From positions 1 to 64,000 of the forward strand of contig JAPLKU010000012.1 of the NCBI GenBank assembly GCA_026387935.1: 64,000 bases of DNA. The letters run 5' to 3'. Source of the DNA: Gemmatimonadota bacterium (GTDB taxonomy: Bacteria > Gemmatimonadota > Gemmatimonadetes > Gemmatimonadales > Gemmatimonadaceae). Of this stretch, positions 36,172 to 44,512 are shown one piece after another (position 1 is the first letter of the stretch; the number at the start of each line of letters is the position of its first letter). The notes under the pieces are model-generated. The model was not told the origin of the DNA. It saw nothing but the letters and a program-made list of their open reading frames with translations, and searched no databases. The position numbers and the translations under genes were made by a program.

Positions 36172-37224
36172 GTGCGTCAACTGATTCTGCTCGCTGCTGT
36201 CACAATGGGTTGCTCGTCTGCCGTTGGCGCTCCAGCGAACACGGCGGCAACTCCGATCGCAGCGCCGAGTGCGGGGCCGCCACCCTGGGCGTTCGGGTTT
36301 GCGGGCCCGGCTCCGGCGGTTGGTGCGGCTGCCGCTGTTCCGGCGGCGGGTGGCGGTGGCGGCGGCGCGGGCGGCCGTGGCGCAGCTCCTCCTCCCGACA
36401 CCACCAAGAAAACGGTGATGGGAAGCTCGCAGTCGTTCACGCTCACGCAGGTTCGCGACACCTACGGCCCTGCAGATTGGTTCCCAGGCGACCATCCCGC
36501 GATGCCGGCGATCGTCGCGCACGGGCGTCGCGAGGCACAGATCCTCGCCTGCTCACTCTGTCACTATCCCAACGGAAAGGGTCGCGCAGAAAACGCTGCG
36601 GTCTCAGGGCTGCCAGTCGAGTATTTCGTGAAGACGATGCACGACTTCAAGAATGACGCTCGCAAGAGTTCAGATGCCCGCAAGGCGAACACGAATCGCA
36701 TGATTGCCTTCGCCAAGGCGATGACGGAAGAAGAGATTCAGGCAACGGCGGAATACTTCGGTGCCATCAAATGGACGCCGTGGATCAAGGTTGTCGAAGC
36801 CGATGTTGTGCCCAAGACGCGAATTGCGGCGGGCCTTTTCGTGGCACTCGAAGGCGCGCAGGCGGGCACGGAGCCGATCGCTGGCCGCATCATCGAAGTG
36901 CCGGAGAACGCCGAGCAGACCGAGACGTTCCGGAATCCCCGCTCGGGATTCGTTGCGTATGCGCCGAAGGGGAGCCTCGCGCGTGGTGAGAGTGTTGCCA
37001 CTCGCGGGCAGTGCGCGGCCTGCCATGGACCGGCGCTCCGCGGACTGGGGCCGGTGCCTGGAATCGCGGGACGTTCGCCGAGCTACATGGTGCGCCAGAT
37101 GTACGACATGAAGAGCGGCGCGCGGCACGGATCGTGGAGCGATCTCATGAAGCCGGTGGTGGCGGCGATGAGCGATGCCGACATGCTCGCGGTGGCGGCG
37201 TACGTTGCATCGCGGGCACCGTAA
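36172..37224 (+). CDS. Di-haem cytochrome c lipoprotein
   Basis: A 350-residue exported protein with two c-type haem sites, CSLCH (127-131) and CAACH (281-285). The N-terminus is a short lipoprotein signal (MRQLILLAAVTMGC, Cys14), followed by a long Ala/Pro/Gly linker (about 20-75). Each cytochrome domain has its own downstream methionine candidate (M-IAFAKAMTEEE; MYDMKSGARHG), and the ending MLAVAAYVASRAP is typical of class I cytochrome c. The plan resembles cytochrome c4-like electron carriers. The start is a GTG with GAGG 6 nt upstream. Its redox partners are not in the window. Confidence 0.87.
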   Translation: MRQLILLAAVTMGCSSAVGAPANTAATPIAAPSAGPPPWAFGFAGPAPAVGAAAAVPAAGGGGGGAGGRGAAPPPDTTKKTVMGSSQSFTLTQVRDTYGPADWFPGDHPAMPAIVAHGRREAQILACSLCHYPNGKGRAENAAVSGLPVEYFVKTMHDFKNDARKSSDARKANTNRMIAFAKAMTEEEIQATAEYFGAIKWTPWIKVVEADVVPKTRIAAGLFVALEGAQAGTEPIAGRIIEVPENAEQTETFRNPRSGFVAYAPKGSLARGESVATRGQCAACHGPALRGLGPVPGIAGRSPSYMVRQMYDMKSGARHGSWSDLMKPVVAAMSDADMLAVAAYVASRAP

Positions 37225-37245
37225 CGGCCGCGCTGCGACAGGGGC

Positions 37246-37291
37246 CTCGGCGCTAGCGCGGTGGCGGACAACGGCCGGACGGTTCGGATTG
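37246..37291. repeat. CTCGGCGCTAGCGCGG dispersed repeat, copy 2
   Basis: 46 bp sharing the first 16 bases exactly with 26578-26593 and then ACGGCCGGA and CGGATTG in the same order, with one indel. It lies between the cytochrome gene and the DUF2911 gene. Confidence 0.65.
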
Positions 37292-37328
37292 TTCGAGTTA
37301 CTCTCTTAATGGGAACTGCAAAAACTCC

Positions 37329-38468
37329 ATGACACGAGCGCTGCGAAACACACTCGGGCTGTTGTTCCTTCTTGGGCCGGTTGCCGCCAGCGCGCAGGAT
37401 GGGTCTATCGTCTACCGACTCGGGAAGGACACGGTGGCGGTGGAGAAGTATTCGCGCACGCCCGTGAAGTTCTCCGGCGAGATGGTCGCGCGAAACGGCG
37501 CGGCCGTGCAGCGCATCGCTTATGAGCTGACGCTCGCGGCTGGGCGAATCACGGCGGCAACGGTGAAGCGCATGCAGGCCGATGGCACTCCGGTTCCGAA
37601 TGCGCCGACCGAGTACCGATTCGCGTTCCGGGCTGATTCGGCCACACGGACCACTGTATTTGGTGACAGCTCGCAAGTGCGAACGTTTGCGGCGGCGAAT
37701 GCGGTGCCCTCGATGCCGGTGTTCGTGTACGCGCCGTATGCGCTGATCAACGAGATCGCGCAAAAGAGCGGGCGGCGCGACTCGGTGCCGGCGCTCGGAC
37801 TCACGGGCGGTGTTGCGTACCTCGGCCTCGAGGCGATGGCCGGCGACACACTCCGCCTCCGCGGCGGCCCATACGCAATGCTGCTGCGTTACGGCCAGGG
37901 CGGGCGATTGATGCTCGTGGATGGCTCGTACACGACCAACAAGGCGATAGGCACGCCGGCGAGTGGCGCGGCCGATATCGCGAGCCTCGCAAAGACCATG
38001 AAGCCGACTGGCGTGCTCTCGCCGCGCATAACCGCCTACGCGGCCTTCCTGCGCGGGCCGATCACGGTCAACTATGGAAGTCCTGCCGTGCGCGGGCGCA
38101 CGGTGTGGGGTGGCACGCTCGTGCCCTTCGACACCATCTGGCGCACGGGGGCGAACGAAGCCGCCCACCTCGCGACGTCAAAGGCCATTCAGCTCGGGGA
38201 TGTCACCGTCGCACCGGGACTCTACACCATCTGGATTCAGCACACGAAGACGGGCACGTCGCTCATCGTGAACAAGCAGGTGGGGCAGTGGGGCACTGAC
38301 TACAATGCCGCTAACGACCTGGGCCGTGTGGCAATGACGATGGCCAACACGCTGGATCACGTCGAAGACTTCACGATCACGGTGCGCGCGCTGCCCCAGA
38401 ATCGCGGCGCGATTGATTTCGCGTGGGGAGATCGAGTCGCAACGGCTTCGTTCATTGTGAAGCCGTAG
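37329..38468 (+). CDS. DUF2911-domain exported protein
   Basis: A 379-residue protein with a signal peptide (RNTLGLLFLLGPVAASAQ). The C-terminal 150 residues are a full DUF2911 domain: NYGSPAVRGRTVWGGTLVPF, DTIWRTGANEAAHL, APGLYTIWIQHTKTG, LIVNKQVGQWGTDYN, and FTITVRALPQNRGAIDFAWGD. The N-terminal half is beta-rich without a recognised name. DUF2911 proteins are common in Bacteroidota and Gemmatimonadota, and their role is unknown. The gene is convergent with the transhydrogenase operon, and a hairpin lies between them. Confidence 0.85.
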   Translation: MTRALRNTLGLLFLLGPVAASAQDGSIVYRLGKDTVAVEKYSRTPVKFSGEMVARNGAAVQRIAYELTLAAGRITAATVKRMQADGTPVPNAPTEYRFAFRADSATRTTVFGDSSQVRTFAAANAVPSMPVFVYAPYALINEIAQKSGRRDSVPALGLTGGVAYLGLEAMAGDTLRLRGGPYAMLLRYGQGGRLMLVDGSYTTNKAIGTPASGAADIASLAKTMKPTGVLSPRITAYAAFLRGPITVNYGSPAVRGRTVWGGTLVPFDTIWRTGANEAAHLATSKAIQLGDVTVAPGLYTIWIQHTKTGTSLIVNKQVGQWGTDYNAANDLGRVAMTMANTLDHVEDFTITVRALPQNRGAIDFAWGDRVATASFIVKP

Positions 38469-38481
38469 AGGTCTCGGCGAC

Positions 38482-38509
38482 GGTCGCTCCCCGCTGAACG
38501 AGAGCGACC
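38482..38509. terminator. Hairpin between DUF2911 gene and pntB (contains repeat copy 2)
   Basis: Perfect 8-bp arms GGTCGCTC (38482-38489) and GAGCGACC (38502-38509) lie between convergent genes. The left arm and loop include the dispersed 15-mer GTCGCTCCCCGCTGA (38483-38497). No T-run follows, so termination is only inferred. Confidence 0.45.
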
Positions 38510-38529
38510 CCGCGCCCGAACCGCGAACT

Positions 38530-39966
38530 CTAGTGCCCTTCGTCGAGCGCCTTGATCTCCTTCACCAGGTTGCCGAGCACGCCTTTGGCGTCACCGTAGA
38601 TCATCAGCGTGTTGTCCTTGGTGAACAGCGGATTCTCCACGCCGCTGAAGCCCGTGCCCTTGCCGCGCTTCACGACGAACACCGTCTTCGCTGTCCACGG
38701 CCGGAAAATCGGCATGCCGAACAACGGCGATGACTTGTCCTCTTCAGCATCCGGATTGACGATGTCGTTCGCGCCGATGATCACCACCACGTCGGCCGTA
38801 AGCAGCACGCGGTTCGCATCTTCGACGTCCGTGAGCAGTGCGCCGTAATCAATGCCAGCTTCCGAGAGAATCACGTTCAAGTGTCCAGGCATACGCCCGG
38901 CCACTGGGTGAATCGCGTACGCCACCTTGCCGCCCTTCTTCTCGATGAGCTCCTGCAGTTCGCGGCAGGTGTGTTGCGCCTGCGCGACGGCCATGCCATA
39001 GCCAGGAATGACCACCACGCTGCCCGCGTATGCGAGCTGCGTGGCCGCGTCTTCTGGCGTGATGACCTTTGCTTCCTTCGCCGGCCCACCGTCCTTCTTG
39101 GCCCCAGCACTCGGCGCGGAACCAAACGCGCCGAAGATGATGTTGCCGAACGAGCGGTTCATCGCCTTCGACATCATGATCGACAAAATGAAACCACCCG
39201 CGCCCTCAAGCGCGCCGGCAATGATCAGCACGTTATTCCCGATCGCGAAACCGGTCGCACTCGCCGCGAGGCCCGCGTACGAGTTGAGCAGCGATATGAC
39301 GACGGGCATGTCGCCGCCGCCAATCGGGAGCACCATGCTCACGCCGAGGAAGAGGCCGAGCGAGACCATCGTATAGAAGGCCCACGCGGCGTCGGGATTG
39401 TAGACGAGCACGCCGAGCGAGACGAACGCCGCGGCAATGAGCCCGATGTTGAACGCGTTCTGACCGGGGAAGGTGATCGGCCTGCCGGTGATCAGCTCCT
39501 GCAGCTTGCCGAACGCCATGAACGAGCCCGTCACGGTCAGCGCCCCGAAGAGCACTTCGAAGCCGATGGCCGCCGCAACGCCGTGCGACATGCCGGGCAT
39601 GATGCCCTGCGCGTTGATCGTGTGCGTGTGCCGGTACTCGACCACGCCGACGAGCGTGGCCGCGATGGCGCCGAACGCGTGCGAGAAGGCGACAAACTGT
39701 GGCATCGAAGTCATCGCGACCTTCATGGCCATCGGGTAGCCAATCGCGGTGCCGATCACGAGCCCCGCGATGATCCACCCATACGAGAGGATTTCGCCAT
39801 TCAGCAGCGTGCCGATGACAGCGAAGAGCATGCCGAACGCGGCCTGCTGCATGCCAAGGCGCGCTTGCGTCGGCTTGGTGAGCGAGCGAAGGCCGAGGAC
39901 GAAGAAAATCGAGGCAACGAGATACGTGCCCTGGATGATCAGATCGCGCGTCGTGAGCTCGTTCAC
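38530..39966 (-). CDS. pntB: NAD(P) transhydrogenase subunit beta
   Basis: A 478-residue integral membrane subunit of proton-translocating transhydrogenase (NADH + NADP+ to NAD+ + NADPH, driven by proton entry). The first 290 residues hold about nine helices. The C-terminal domain III binds NADP(H): [38 protein letters not shown] (here [16 protein letters not shown]), and [21 protein letters not shown]. Family length is 460-480. The ATG overlaps the stop of pntAB by ATGA (39963-39966), the third gene of a three-gene operon. The split alpha subunit upstream is the arrangement found in many non-enteric bacteria. Confidence 0.94.
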   Translation of the reverse strand: [478 protein letters not shown]

Positions 39967-40301
39967 TTGGCGGCCCCCGCCTGAGCCTTGTTCTTCATTT
40001 CAGCATGATCCTTCGCGTTCGCGGCTTTCTGTCCCTTGAACATCGCGAGCATGCGGTCGGTAATCAGGAAGCCCGCGACCACGTTCGTCGCCGCACAAAC
40101 GACGGCGATGAAACCGAGGATTGTCGAGAGCCGACCGTACTGTCCGCCCGCCGCCACGATCGCGCCGACGAGCGAAATGCCGGAGATGGCATTCGTCGCG
40201 GACATGAGTGGCGTATGTAGCAGTGGTGGCACGCGCTGGATCACAATGAATCCAACAAAGCCGGCAAGAATGAAGACGTAAAGCTGAAAGATCTGTAGCA
40301 T
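39963..40301 (-). CDS. pntAB: NAD(P) transhydrogenase subunit alpha, membrane part
   Basis: A 112-residue protein with about three to four helices, matching the C-terminal membrane part of PntA. It begins MLQIFQLYVFILAGFVGFIVI and has RVPPLLHTPLMSATNAISGI, a signature of this subunit. It is separate from the NAD-binding part, which ends 4 bases upstream, and overlaps pntB by ATGA. A charged tail with Lys and Ala (KGQKAANAKDHAEMKNKAQ) ends the protein. Confidence 0.92.
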   Translation of the reverse strand: MLQIFQLYVFILAGFVGFIVIQRVPPLLHTPLMSATNAISGISLVGAIVAAGGQYGRLSTILGFIAVVCAATNVVAGFLITDRMLAMFKGQKAANAKDHAEMKNKAQAGAAK

Positions 40302-40304
40302 CGG

Positions 40305-41393
40305 TTATGCCTTTACCAGCATGGGACCAGTGATTTCGTCCGCTTCGTCGAGCGTGAGGACGTTGTCCTTGATCACGTGATTCAAGAATGTCAGAACGTT
40401 GCGCGAGAACATCTGCGACGCGTGGAACGCCGCCGTTGAAGGCAAGTTGATCGGGCCGATGATCGTTACGCCGTGCACGACGACGCTCTCACCGGCCTTT
40501 GTGCCATCGGCGTTGCCACCGGTCTCGGCAGCAAGATCCACGATCACCGACCCCTGCTTCATGCCCTTGATGGCGGCGTCGGTGATGAGTACCGGTGCCT
40601 TTCGTCCGGGAATCGCGGCCGTCGTGATGATGAGATCCATGTCCGCGCAGTGCTTCGTGATGGCCGCCTGCGTGTCCAGCTGCTGTTCAGCGGTCTGGGC
40701 GCGTGCGTAGCCGCCTTCGCCCTCAGCCGAAACGGCCGACAGGTCGAGGGGCATCAGCGTGGCGCCGAGCGATTTGATCTGCTCGGCGGCGGCGGGGCGC
40801 ACATCGAAGCCGGAGACGATACCGCCGAGGCGCTTGGCCGTCGCGATGGCCTGTAATCCGGCGACACCGGCACCAATGACGAAGACTTTAGCCGGCGCGA
40901 GGGTGCCCGCGGCGGTCGAAAGCATGGGAAGAAGCTTCGGAAGGGCCCCGGCACCAAGCAGAACGGCTTTGTAGCCGCTAACGGTCGCCTGGGAGCTCAG
41001 AACGTCCATGGACTGGGCGCGGGTGATGCGCGGAACGCGTTCCAGGGCGCAGAGCTTCACTCCCCGGCCCTGAAGAGCCGTGAGCGCGGCGGCCTCGCCG
41101 GCAGGCGCCCAATAGGAAACCAGGGCGCTGCCGGTGGGGAGCGCGCTGGCTTCAGCGGCGGTGGCCGGCTGGACCTTACAAGTAACGGTCGCCCCGGCAA
41201 TCGTGGCCGCGAAGTCGGGGGCGATCTTGGCCCCTGCCTTCTCGTATTGATCGTTGGTAAAGCCGGAGAGGAGGCCGGCGTCCTTTTCGACGACGACCGT
41301 GGCGCCAGCCTTGATCAGCTTGCCGACGGACTCAGGGACGAGCGCGACGCGGGTCTCGCGCGCTGCGCGCTCTTTTGGGACGGAGATTTGCAT
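40305..41393 (-). CDS. pntAA: NAD(P) transhydrogenase subunit alpha, NAD-binding part
   Basis: A 362-residue soluble domain I of transhydrogenase, related to alanine dehydrogenase. The N-terminus is MQISVPKERAARETRVALVP; the Rossmann motif is VFVIGAGVAGLQAIATAKRLGG-type (key residues GAGVAGLQA), followed by VSGFDVRPAAAEQIKSLGA and ITTAAIPGRKAPVLIT. It is the promoter-proximal gene of the pnt operon. The ATG is 6 nt behind TATTTT with TTACAA 18 bp further upstream, consistent with a leaderless mRNA. The operon supplies NADPH. Confidence 0.94.
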   Translation of the reverse strand: MQISVPKERAARETRVALVPESVGKLIKAGATVVVEKDAGLLSGFTNDQYEKAGAKIAPDFAATIAGATVTCKVQPATAAEASALPTGSALVSYWAPAGEAAALTALQGRGVKLCALERVPRITRAQSMDVLSSQATVSGYKAVLLGAGALPKLLPMLSTAAGTLAPAKVFVIGAGVAGLQAIATAKRLGGIVSGFDVRPAAAEQIKSLGATLMPLDLSAVSAEGEGGYARAQTAEQQLDTQAAITKHCADMDLIITTAAIPGRKAPVLITDAAIKGMKQGSVIVDLAAETGGNADGTKAGESVVVHGVTIIGPINLPSTAAFHASQMFSRNVLTFLNHVIKDNVLTLDEADEITGPMLVKA

Positions 41394-41399
41394 CGGGCA

Positions 41400-41429
41400 A
41401 AAATATCCGGCGGGGTAGGGTTGTTGTAA
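41400..41429 (-). promoter_or_regulatory. Promoter of the pnt operon
   Basis: On the minus strand TTACAA (41429-41424) and TATTTT (41405-41400) are spaced 18 bp. TATTTT ends 6 nt before the pntAA ATG. Confidence 0.55.
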
Positions 41430-42297
41430 GACTCGACCCGTTGTTGTGCTGGCACGACAGGCATCCGCCGCAAGCGCTTGGCCAGGACCTCGGCTCTACC
41501 GGTGAACGTCGATGAACGCGAATGGAGCGAATCAGGCAGATGCTGCGAGGCCTTGGGGCGCTCCCGTTCCGGCCCTGATCCGCCGAATCGCCGTTCCAGA
41601 TAGGCGTTCATCCGAGTAACCCGGGGAGCCGAGACTCCAGCCAAGCGCTAGCGGCTGGAGTGGTCGCAGCCGGACAGTCGCAACGGACTCCCGCCAAAGT
41701 GTCATGCCGGCAATCGCGTGTTGGGCGGCGCACGGGGCAGGGCTGGCCGGCGGCTCTGGCGGGTCTTGTGGCCCCGAAGCATTTTGGCACCGGTGGTCGC
41801 CGGCCGCTGGGGTCCATCGATCGGCCGTCCAGGCCTCGACTCCGCCTTGGGTTGGCCAGACGCCGATCTTGGCCGTTCCGGATCGCAATTGTGCGCATCG
41901 CGACCGTGTTGCCAACAGGAATGTTGAATTGCATACGTATGCAACACATCACGTTATGCATACTAGCGTAAGTCTATGTGGAATGCCCGATTAACCAACT
42001 GCATGTAAGCGAGTGGTTTCGGTCTGCATCTCATGTGGATATGCATCTGGGCGGTGCATACGGCGACCCGGCATGCGATCTACGCCCGGCACATCACAAA
42101 ACTGTGAATCAACACAGGGTTCCGCGGAACCGTTCAAGAACGGTGCTGCCTGCTCCGGAACACTCGGAGGTTGCCGGAACCGGCGAGCCCTTCTGGGGCT
42201 CCGAGCCCCCTCAAGGTGCCGTCCCCGTGAATCTCAGCCCTTTTCTCCGCGAATCTCCGCGGCCACGCCTTCGAACTGTCCCGCCCCAATAAGACTG
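41430..42297. other. About 0.87 kb without a convincing gene, rich in palindromes
   Basis: No reading frame here has recognisable protein character on either strand. It holds perfect inverted repeats ACTCCAGCC/GGCTGGAGT (41634-41661), TTGCATACGTATGCAA (41929-41944), GGTTCCGCGGAACC (42118-42131), ACCGTTC/GAACGGT (42129-42144) and GGGGCTC/GAGCCCC (42195-42209). TGCATAC-like words recur between 41929 and 42062. The inverted second copy of the CCGCGGAGA repeat is at 42244-42262. Base composition around 41930-42110 looks less GC-rich than the flanks by eye. It could be a decayed mobile element or a regulatory region. Confidence 0.5.
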
Positions 42298-43324
42298 TCA
42301 AGAAGGCTGAAAGTTTCCATCGGCCTTTTGCTGCTGATACCCCATCGCCTTGAGCTTTGCCACCCTCATCGCCATCGGCGGATGGGTGGCGAACAGGTCA
42401 CCAACGAACCCCTCCATGTTGCTCACCCGGCGGCCCAGCGGGTCGGCTATGCAGAGGTGCGCAACGCCCCCTTTGATGGCTGCCGTTGGCGCCTCCATAT
42501 GCTCGATCTTTTCCAGGGCGGCGGCCAGGGCCAGGGGATTTCTGGTGAACTGAGCGCTCATGGCGTCGGCCAGATACTCCCGTTTCCGGCTGATTCCTAC
42601 CGCCATCATGCGGGTAATGATGGGCGCCAGAAGCCAGCTGATGAGCCAAAGCACCAGGACCACGGCCACCAAAGGCCCCAGGTTCTTGCTGTTTTTGCTG
42701 CTACTTCGGCCCCCAAAACCGAACCTGAGGCCCCGTCCGAGGCCGTCCGAAATCAGGGCAACCGCCCCTATCAGGCCCGCCACGAGGGTCATGAGCCTGA
42801 TGTCGAGGTTCTTCACATGGCCCATTTCGTGGCCAATCACGGCCTGAAGTTCGTCGCGGCTGCACAGTTTGAGCAGGCCTGAGGTGACCGCGATGTGGGC
42901 GTGCTCCGGGTCCATTCCCGTCGCAAAGGCGTTCGGGTCGTCGTCTTCAATTGTCCAGAGCTGCGGCTTGGGGATACCGGCCGCGATGGCCATTTCCTCG
43001 ACCACGTTCATGAACTGCTTCTGTTCAGGGGTGGCCGGCTCCGTGAGGAGCGTCGCACCCGTGGACCAGAGCACTTTGTCGGGCCCCGTCTTCCTTACAA
43101 TAGAAGACGAGGCCGAAGCCAATGCCAAAAAGGAGAATTCCCAGCCATGGAAACCCATGGTGGTAGGCACCCTTCGGCGCGCCCATGGTGAACTGCCAGG
43201 CGAGCCAGTCGCCGCCAAAACCGAGCCAGGTAAAAAAGAGCACAAACACGAACATCAACAGCGCCGAACGGCGGCGGTTGCTGGCTTGCTGGGCGAAGAG
43301 ATTGACTGGCTCGGAGTCTGACAA
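42298..43324 (-). pseudogene. htpX: HtpX-like M48 membrane metalloprotease, frameshifted
   Basis: Two overlapping minus-strand frames together encode one M48 protease. The first (TTG at 43324) gives MSDSEPVNLFAQQASNRRRS, two hydrophobic helices and GIGFGLVFYC. The second gives DKVLWSTGATLL, AIAAGIPKPQLWTIEDDDPN, the zinc motif HEMGH (in AVIGHEMGHVKNLD), two more helices, and KREYLADAMSAQFTRNP with the third zinc-ligand glutamate. The frames join if one G is removed from the GGGG run (plus-strand CCCC at 43084-43087), giving an intact protein of about 341 residues. HtpX-type proteases degrade damaged membrane proteins. It may be a true frameshift or a sequencing error. The LemA gene is 55 bases upstream on the same strand, a familiar pairing. 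Confidence 0.82.
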
Positions 43325-43379
43325 CGGGATTGGGGAGGCGAGGGGTGCCGGTTCGGGGGGAGGTGCCCGTACCCGGTAG

Positions 43380-43970
43380 CTATTTGGACGAGAGATTCAC
43401 CTTTGGTACCGCCCTCTCGGTCTCATCGGTGATCTCCCACAACTCTGCCGGCGATGCGCCCGCCATCCCGGCGATGATCGCGGTTGGGAATTGGTGCTGC
43501 TTCGTGTTGTAGAGCGTCGCCGTGTCATTGAAGAGCTGGCGCGCGAATCCAATCTTGTTTTCTGTGGACGTCAGCTCTTCCTGCAGCTGGCCGATGTTGT
43601 TCGTCGCCTTGAGGTCGGGGTACGCCTCGACCACGGCCATGAGTTTGCCGAGTGCGCCAGAGAGCTGGCCTTCGGCGGCGGCCATCTTGCCGACCGAGGC
43701 GAGATCGGTGCCGGCCGAGACTTTCATCGCCTGGTTTCGCGCTTCGATGACGGCCTGCAGCGTGTCTTTTTCGAAGGTCATCGCGCCTTTGACGGCTTCG
43801 ATGAGATTCGGAATGAGATCGTGACGGCGCTTGAGCTGCACGTCGATCTGCTTGAGGGCGTTCTGCGTCTGGAACTTGAGCGCGATGAGGCCGTTGTATG
43901 CGCTGACGACCCAGAGGAGGACGGCGACGGCGACGACAAGAAGGAAGATCGGGCCCACGGGAGACTCCAT
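43380..43970 (-). CDS. lemA: LemA family membrane protein
   Basis: A 196-residue protein with an N-terminal membrane helix (IFLLVVAVAVLLWVVSAYN) and a cytoplasmic or periplasmic helical bundle: KQIDVQLKRRHDLIPNLIEA is the LemA signature, followed by EARNQAMKVSAGTD, AVVEAYPDLKATNNIGQLQE, and ARQLFNDTATLYNTKQHQFP. LemA proteins are widespread; the function is unclear, with links to membrane stress and frequent neighbourhood with HtpX-type proteases, as here. The ATG gives standard length. Confidence 0.9.
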   Translation of the reverse strand: MESPVGPIFLLVVAVAVLLWVVSAYNGLIALKFQTQNALKQIDVQLKRRHDLIPNLIEAVKGAMTFEKDTLQAVIEARNQAMKVSAGTDLASVGKMAAAEGQLSGALGKLMAVVEAYPDLKATNNIGQLQEELTSTENKIGFARQLFNDTATLYNTKQHQFPTAIIAGMAGASPAELWEITDETERAVPKVNLSSK

Positions 43971-44161
43971 CGAAAAGGACGAACTGCAACGGGGTAGCGA
44001 TTAGCCGGTGACGACCAGGGCGAGTACTGTGTGCGGCGTGCCGTGTACCCGGCGCCTCCTCGGCGCTAACACACTACGGCTGGCAGCGGGCCACGTTTCG
44101 CTCCTGGGCGCAAAAAAAAGGCCGGCTCTCGCCGACCCCCAAACGTCCATCTGCAGTTTCC

Positions 44162-44210
44162 GTGCTACGCGGTACCGGGTACGCGGTCCTCGGTCCTCGG
44201 TCCTCGGTCC
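44162..44210. repeat. Tandem heptanucleotide array in the LemA/small-protein gap
   Basis: Seven consecutive degenerate 7-bp units: GTGCTAC, GCGGTAC, CGGGTAC, GCGGTCC and three TCGGTCC. On the minus strand the uniform part is the unit CCGAGGA. It is intergenic between lemA and the small membrane protein gene. Confidence 0.9.
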
Positions 44211-44229
44211 TCGCGTTTGTTGTGAGGCG

Positions 44230-44424
44230 CTACTGACTACCCGCCACCGCTCTGCCAGCCTTCCGTGCCGCTATCGCGTCTTGAATCCACGTCAGCGGCA
44301 TGAGGAACAGCGGCGTCAGGAACAAGCCGAGCAGCGTGTTCACCCAGATCAGCGCGGTGTAGAACGCGCCGAGTCCGAGTCCGGCAATCAGGATCCCGAG
44401 GGGGCCGCCGAAGGACGATTCCAT
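44230..44424 (-). CDS. Small two-helix membrane protein of unknown function
   Basis: A 64-residue protein, MESSFGGPLGILIAGLGLGA then FYTALIWVNTLLGLFLTPLF, ending MPLTWIQDAIAARKAGRAVAG. It has two hydrophobic segments (about 8-25 and 28-46) with a basic end, which fits a small inner-membrane protein with a cytoplasmic C-terminus. The amino-acid pattern and a normal ATG make it more than chance, but no family is recognised. It lies between two heptanucleotide arrays and is divergent from tilS. Confidence 0.5.
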   Translation of the reverse strand: MESSFGGPLGILIAGLGLGAFYTALIWVNTLLGLFLTPLFLMPLTWIQDAIAARKAGRAVAGSQ

Positions 44425-44431
44425 AAATCAG

Positions 44432-44459
44432 TTGGCAGTGGGTAGCAGGGAGCCGGCAG
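44432..44459. repeat. Degenerate heptanucleotide array upstream of tilS
   Basis: Four 7-bp units TTGGCAG, TGGGTAG, CAGGGAG and CCGGCAG, each ending in AG. The preceding AAATCAGT also precedes the array inside ileS (54716-54723). Confidence 0.6.
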
Positions 44460-44500
44460 ATGGAAAACGTGCGAAAGCGAACGCCCGTCGACCACAAGAC

Positions 44501-44506
44501 TATCTT
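44501..44506 (+). promoter_or_regulatory. -10 element abutting the tilS start
   Basis: TATCTT is followed by 6 nt (AACAAG) and the GTG at 44513. It helps choose the start. Confidence 0.5.
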
Positions 44507-44512
44507 AACAAG

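Noticed and set aside
41532-41961. Minus-strand frames of 117-127 codons in the palindrome-rich gap
   Set aside because: The translations lack hydrophobic periodicity or motifs and overlap each other in different phases.
43084-43087. Programmed frameshifting in the HtpX-like gene
   Set aside because: No pseudoknot or slippery heptamer is evident and the family is not known to use recoding; an indel or sequencing error is simpler.
44162-44210. Tandem repeats considered as a CRISPR array
   Set aside because: Units are 7 bp with no spacers, and no cas genes occur in the window.
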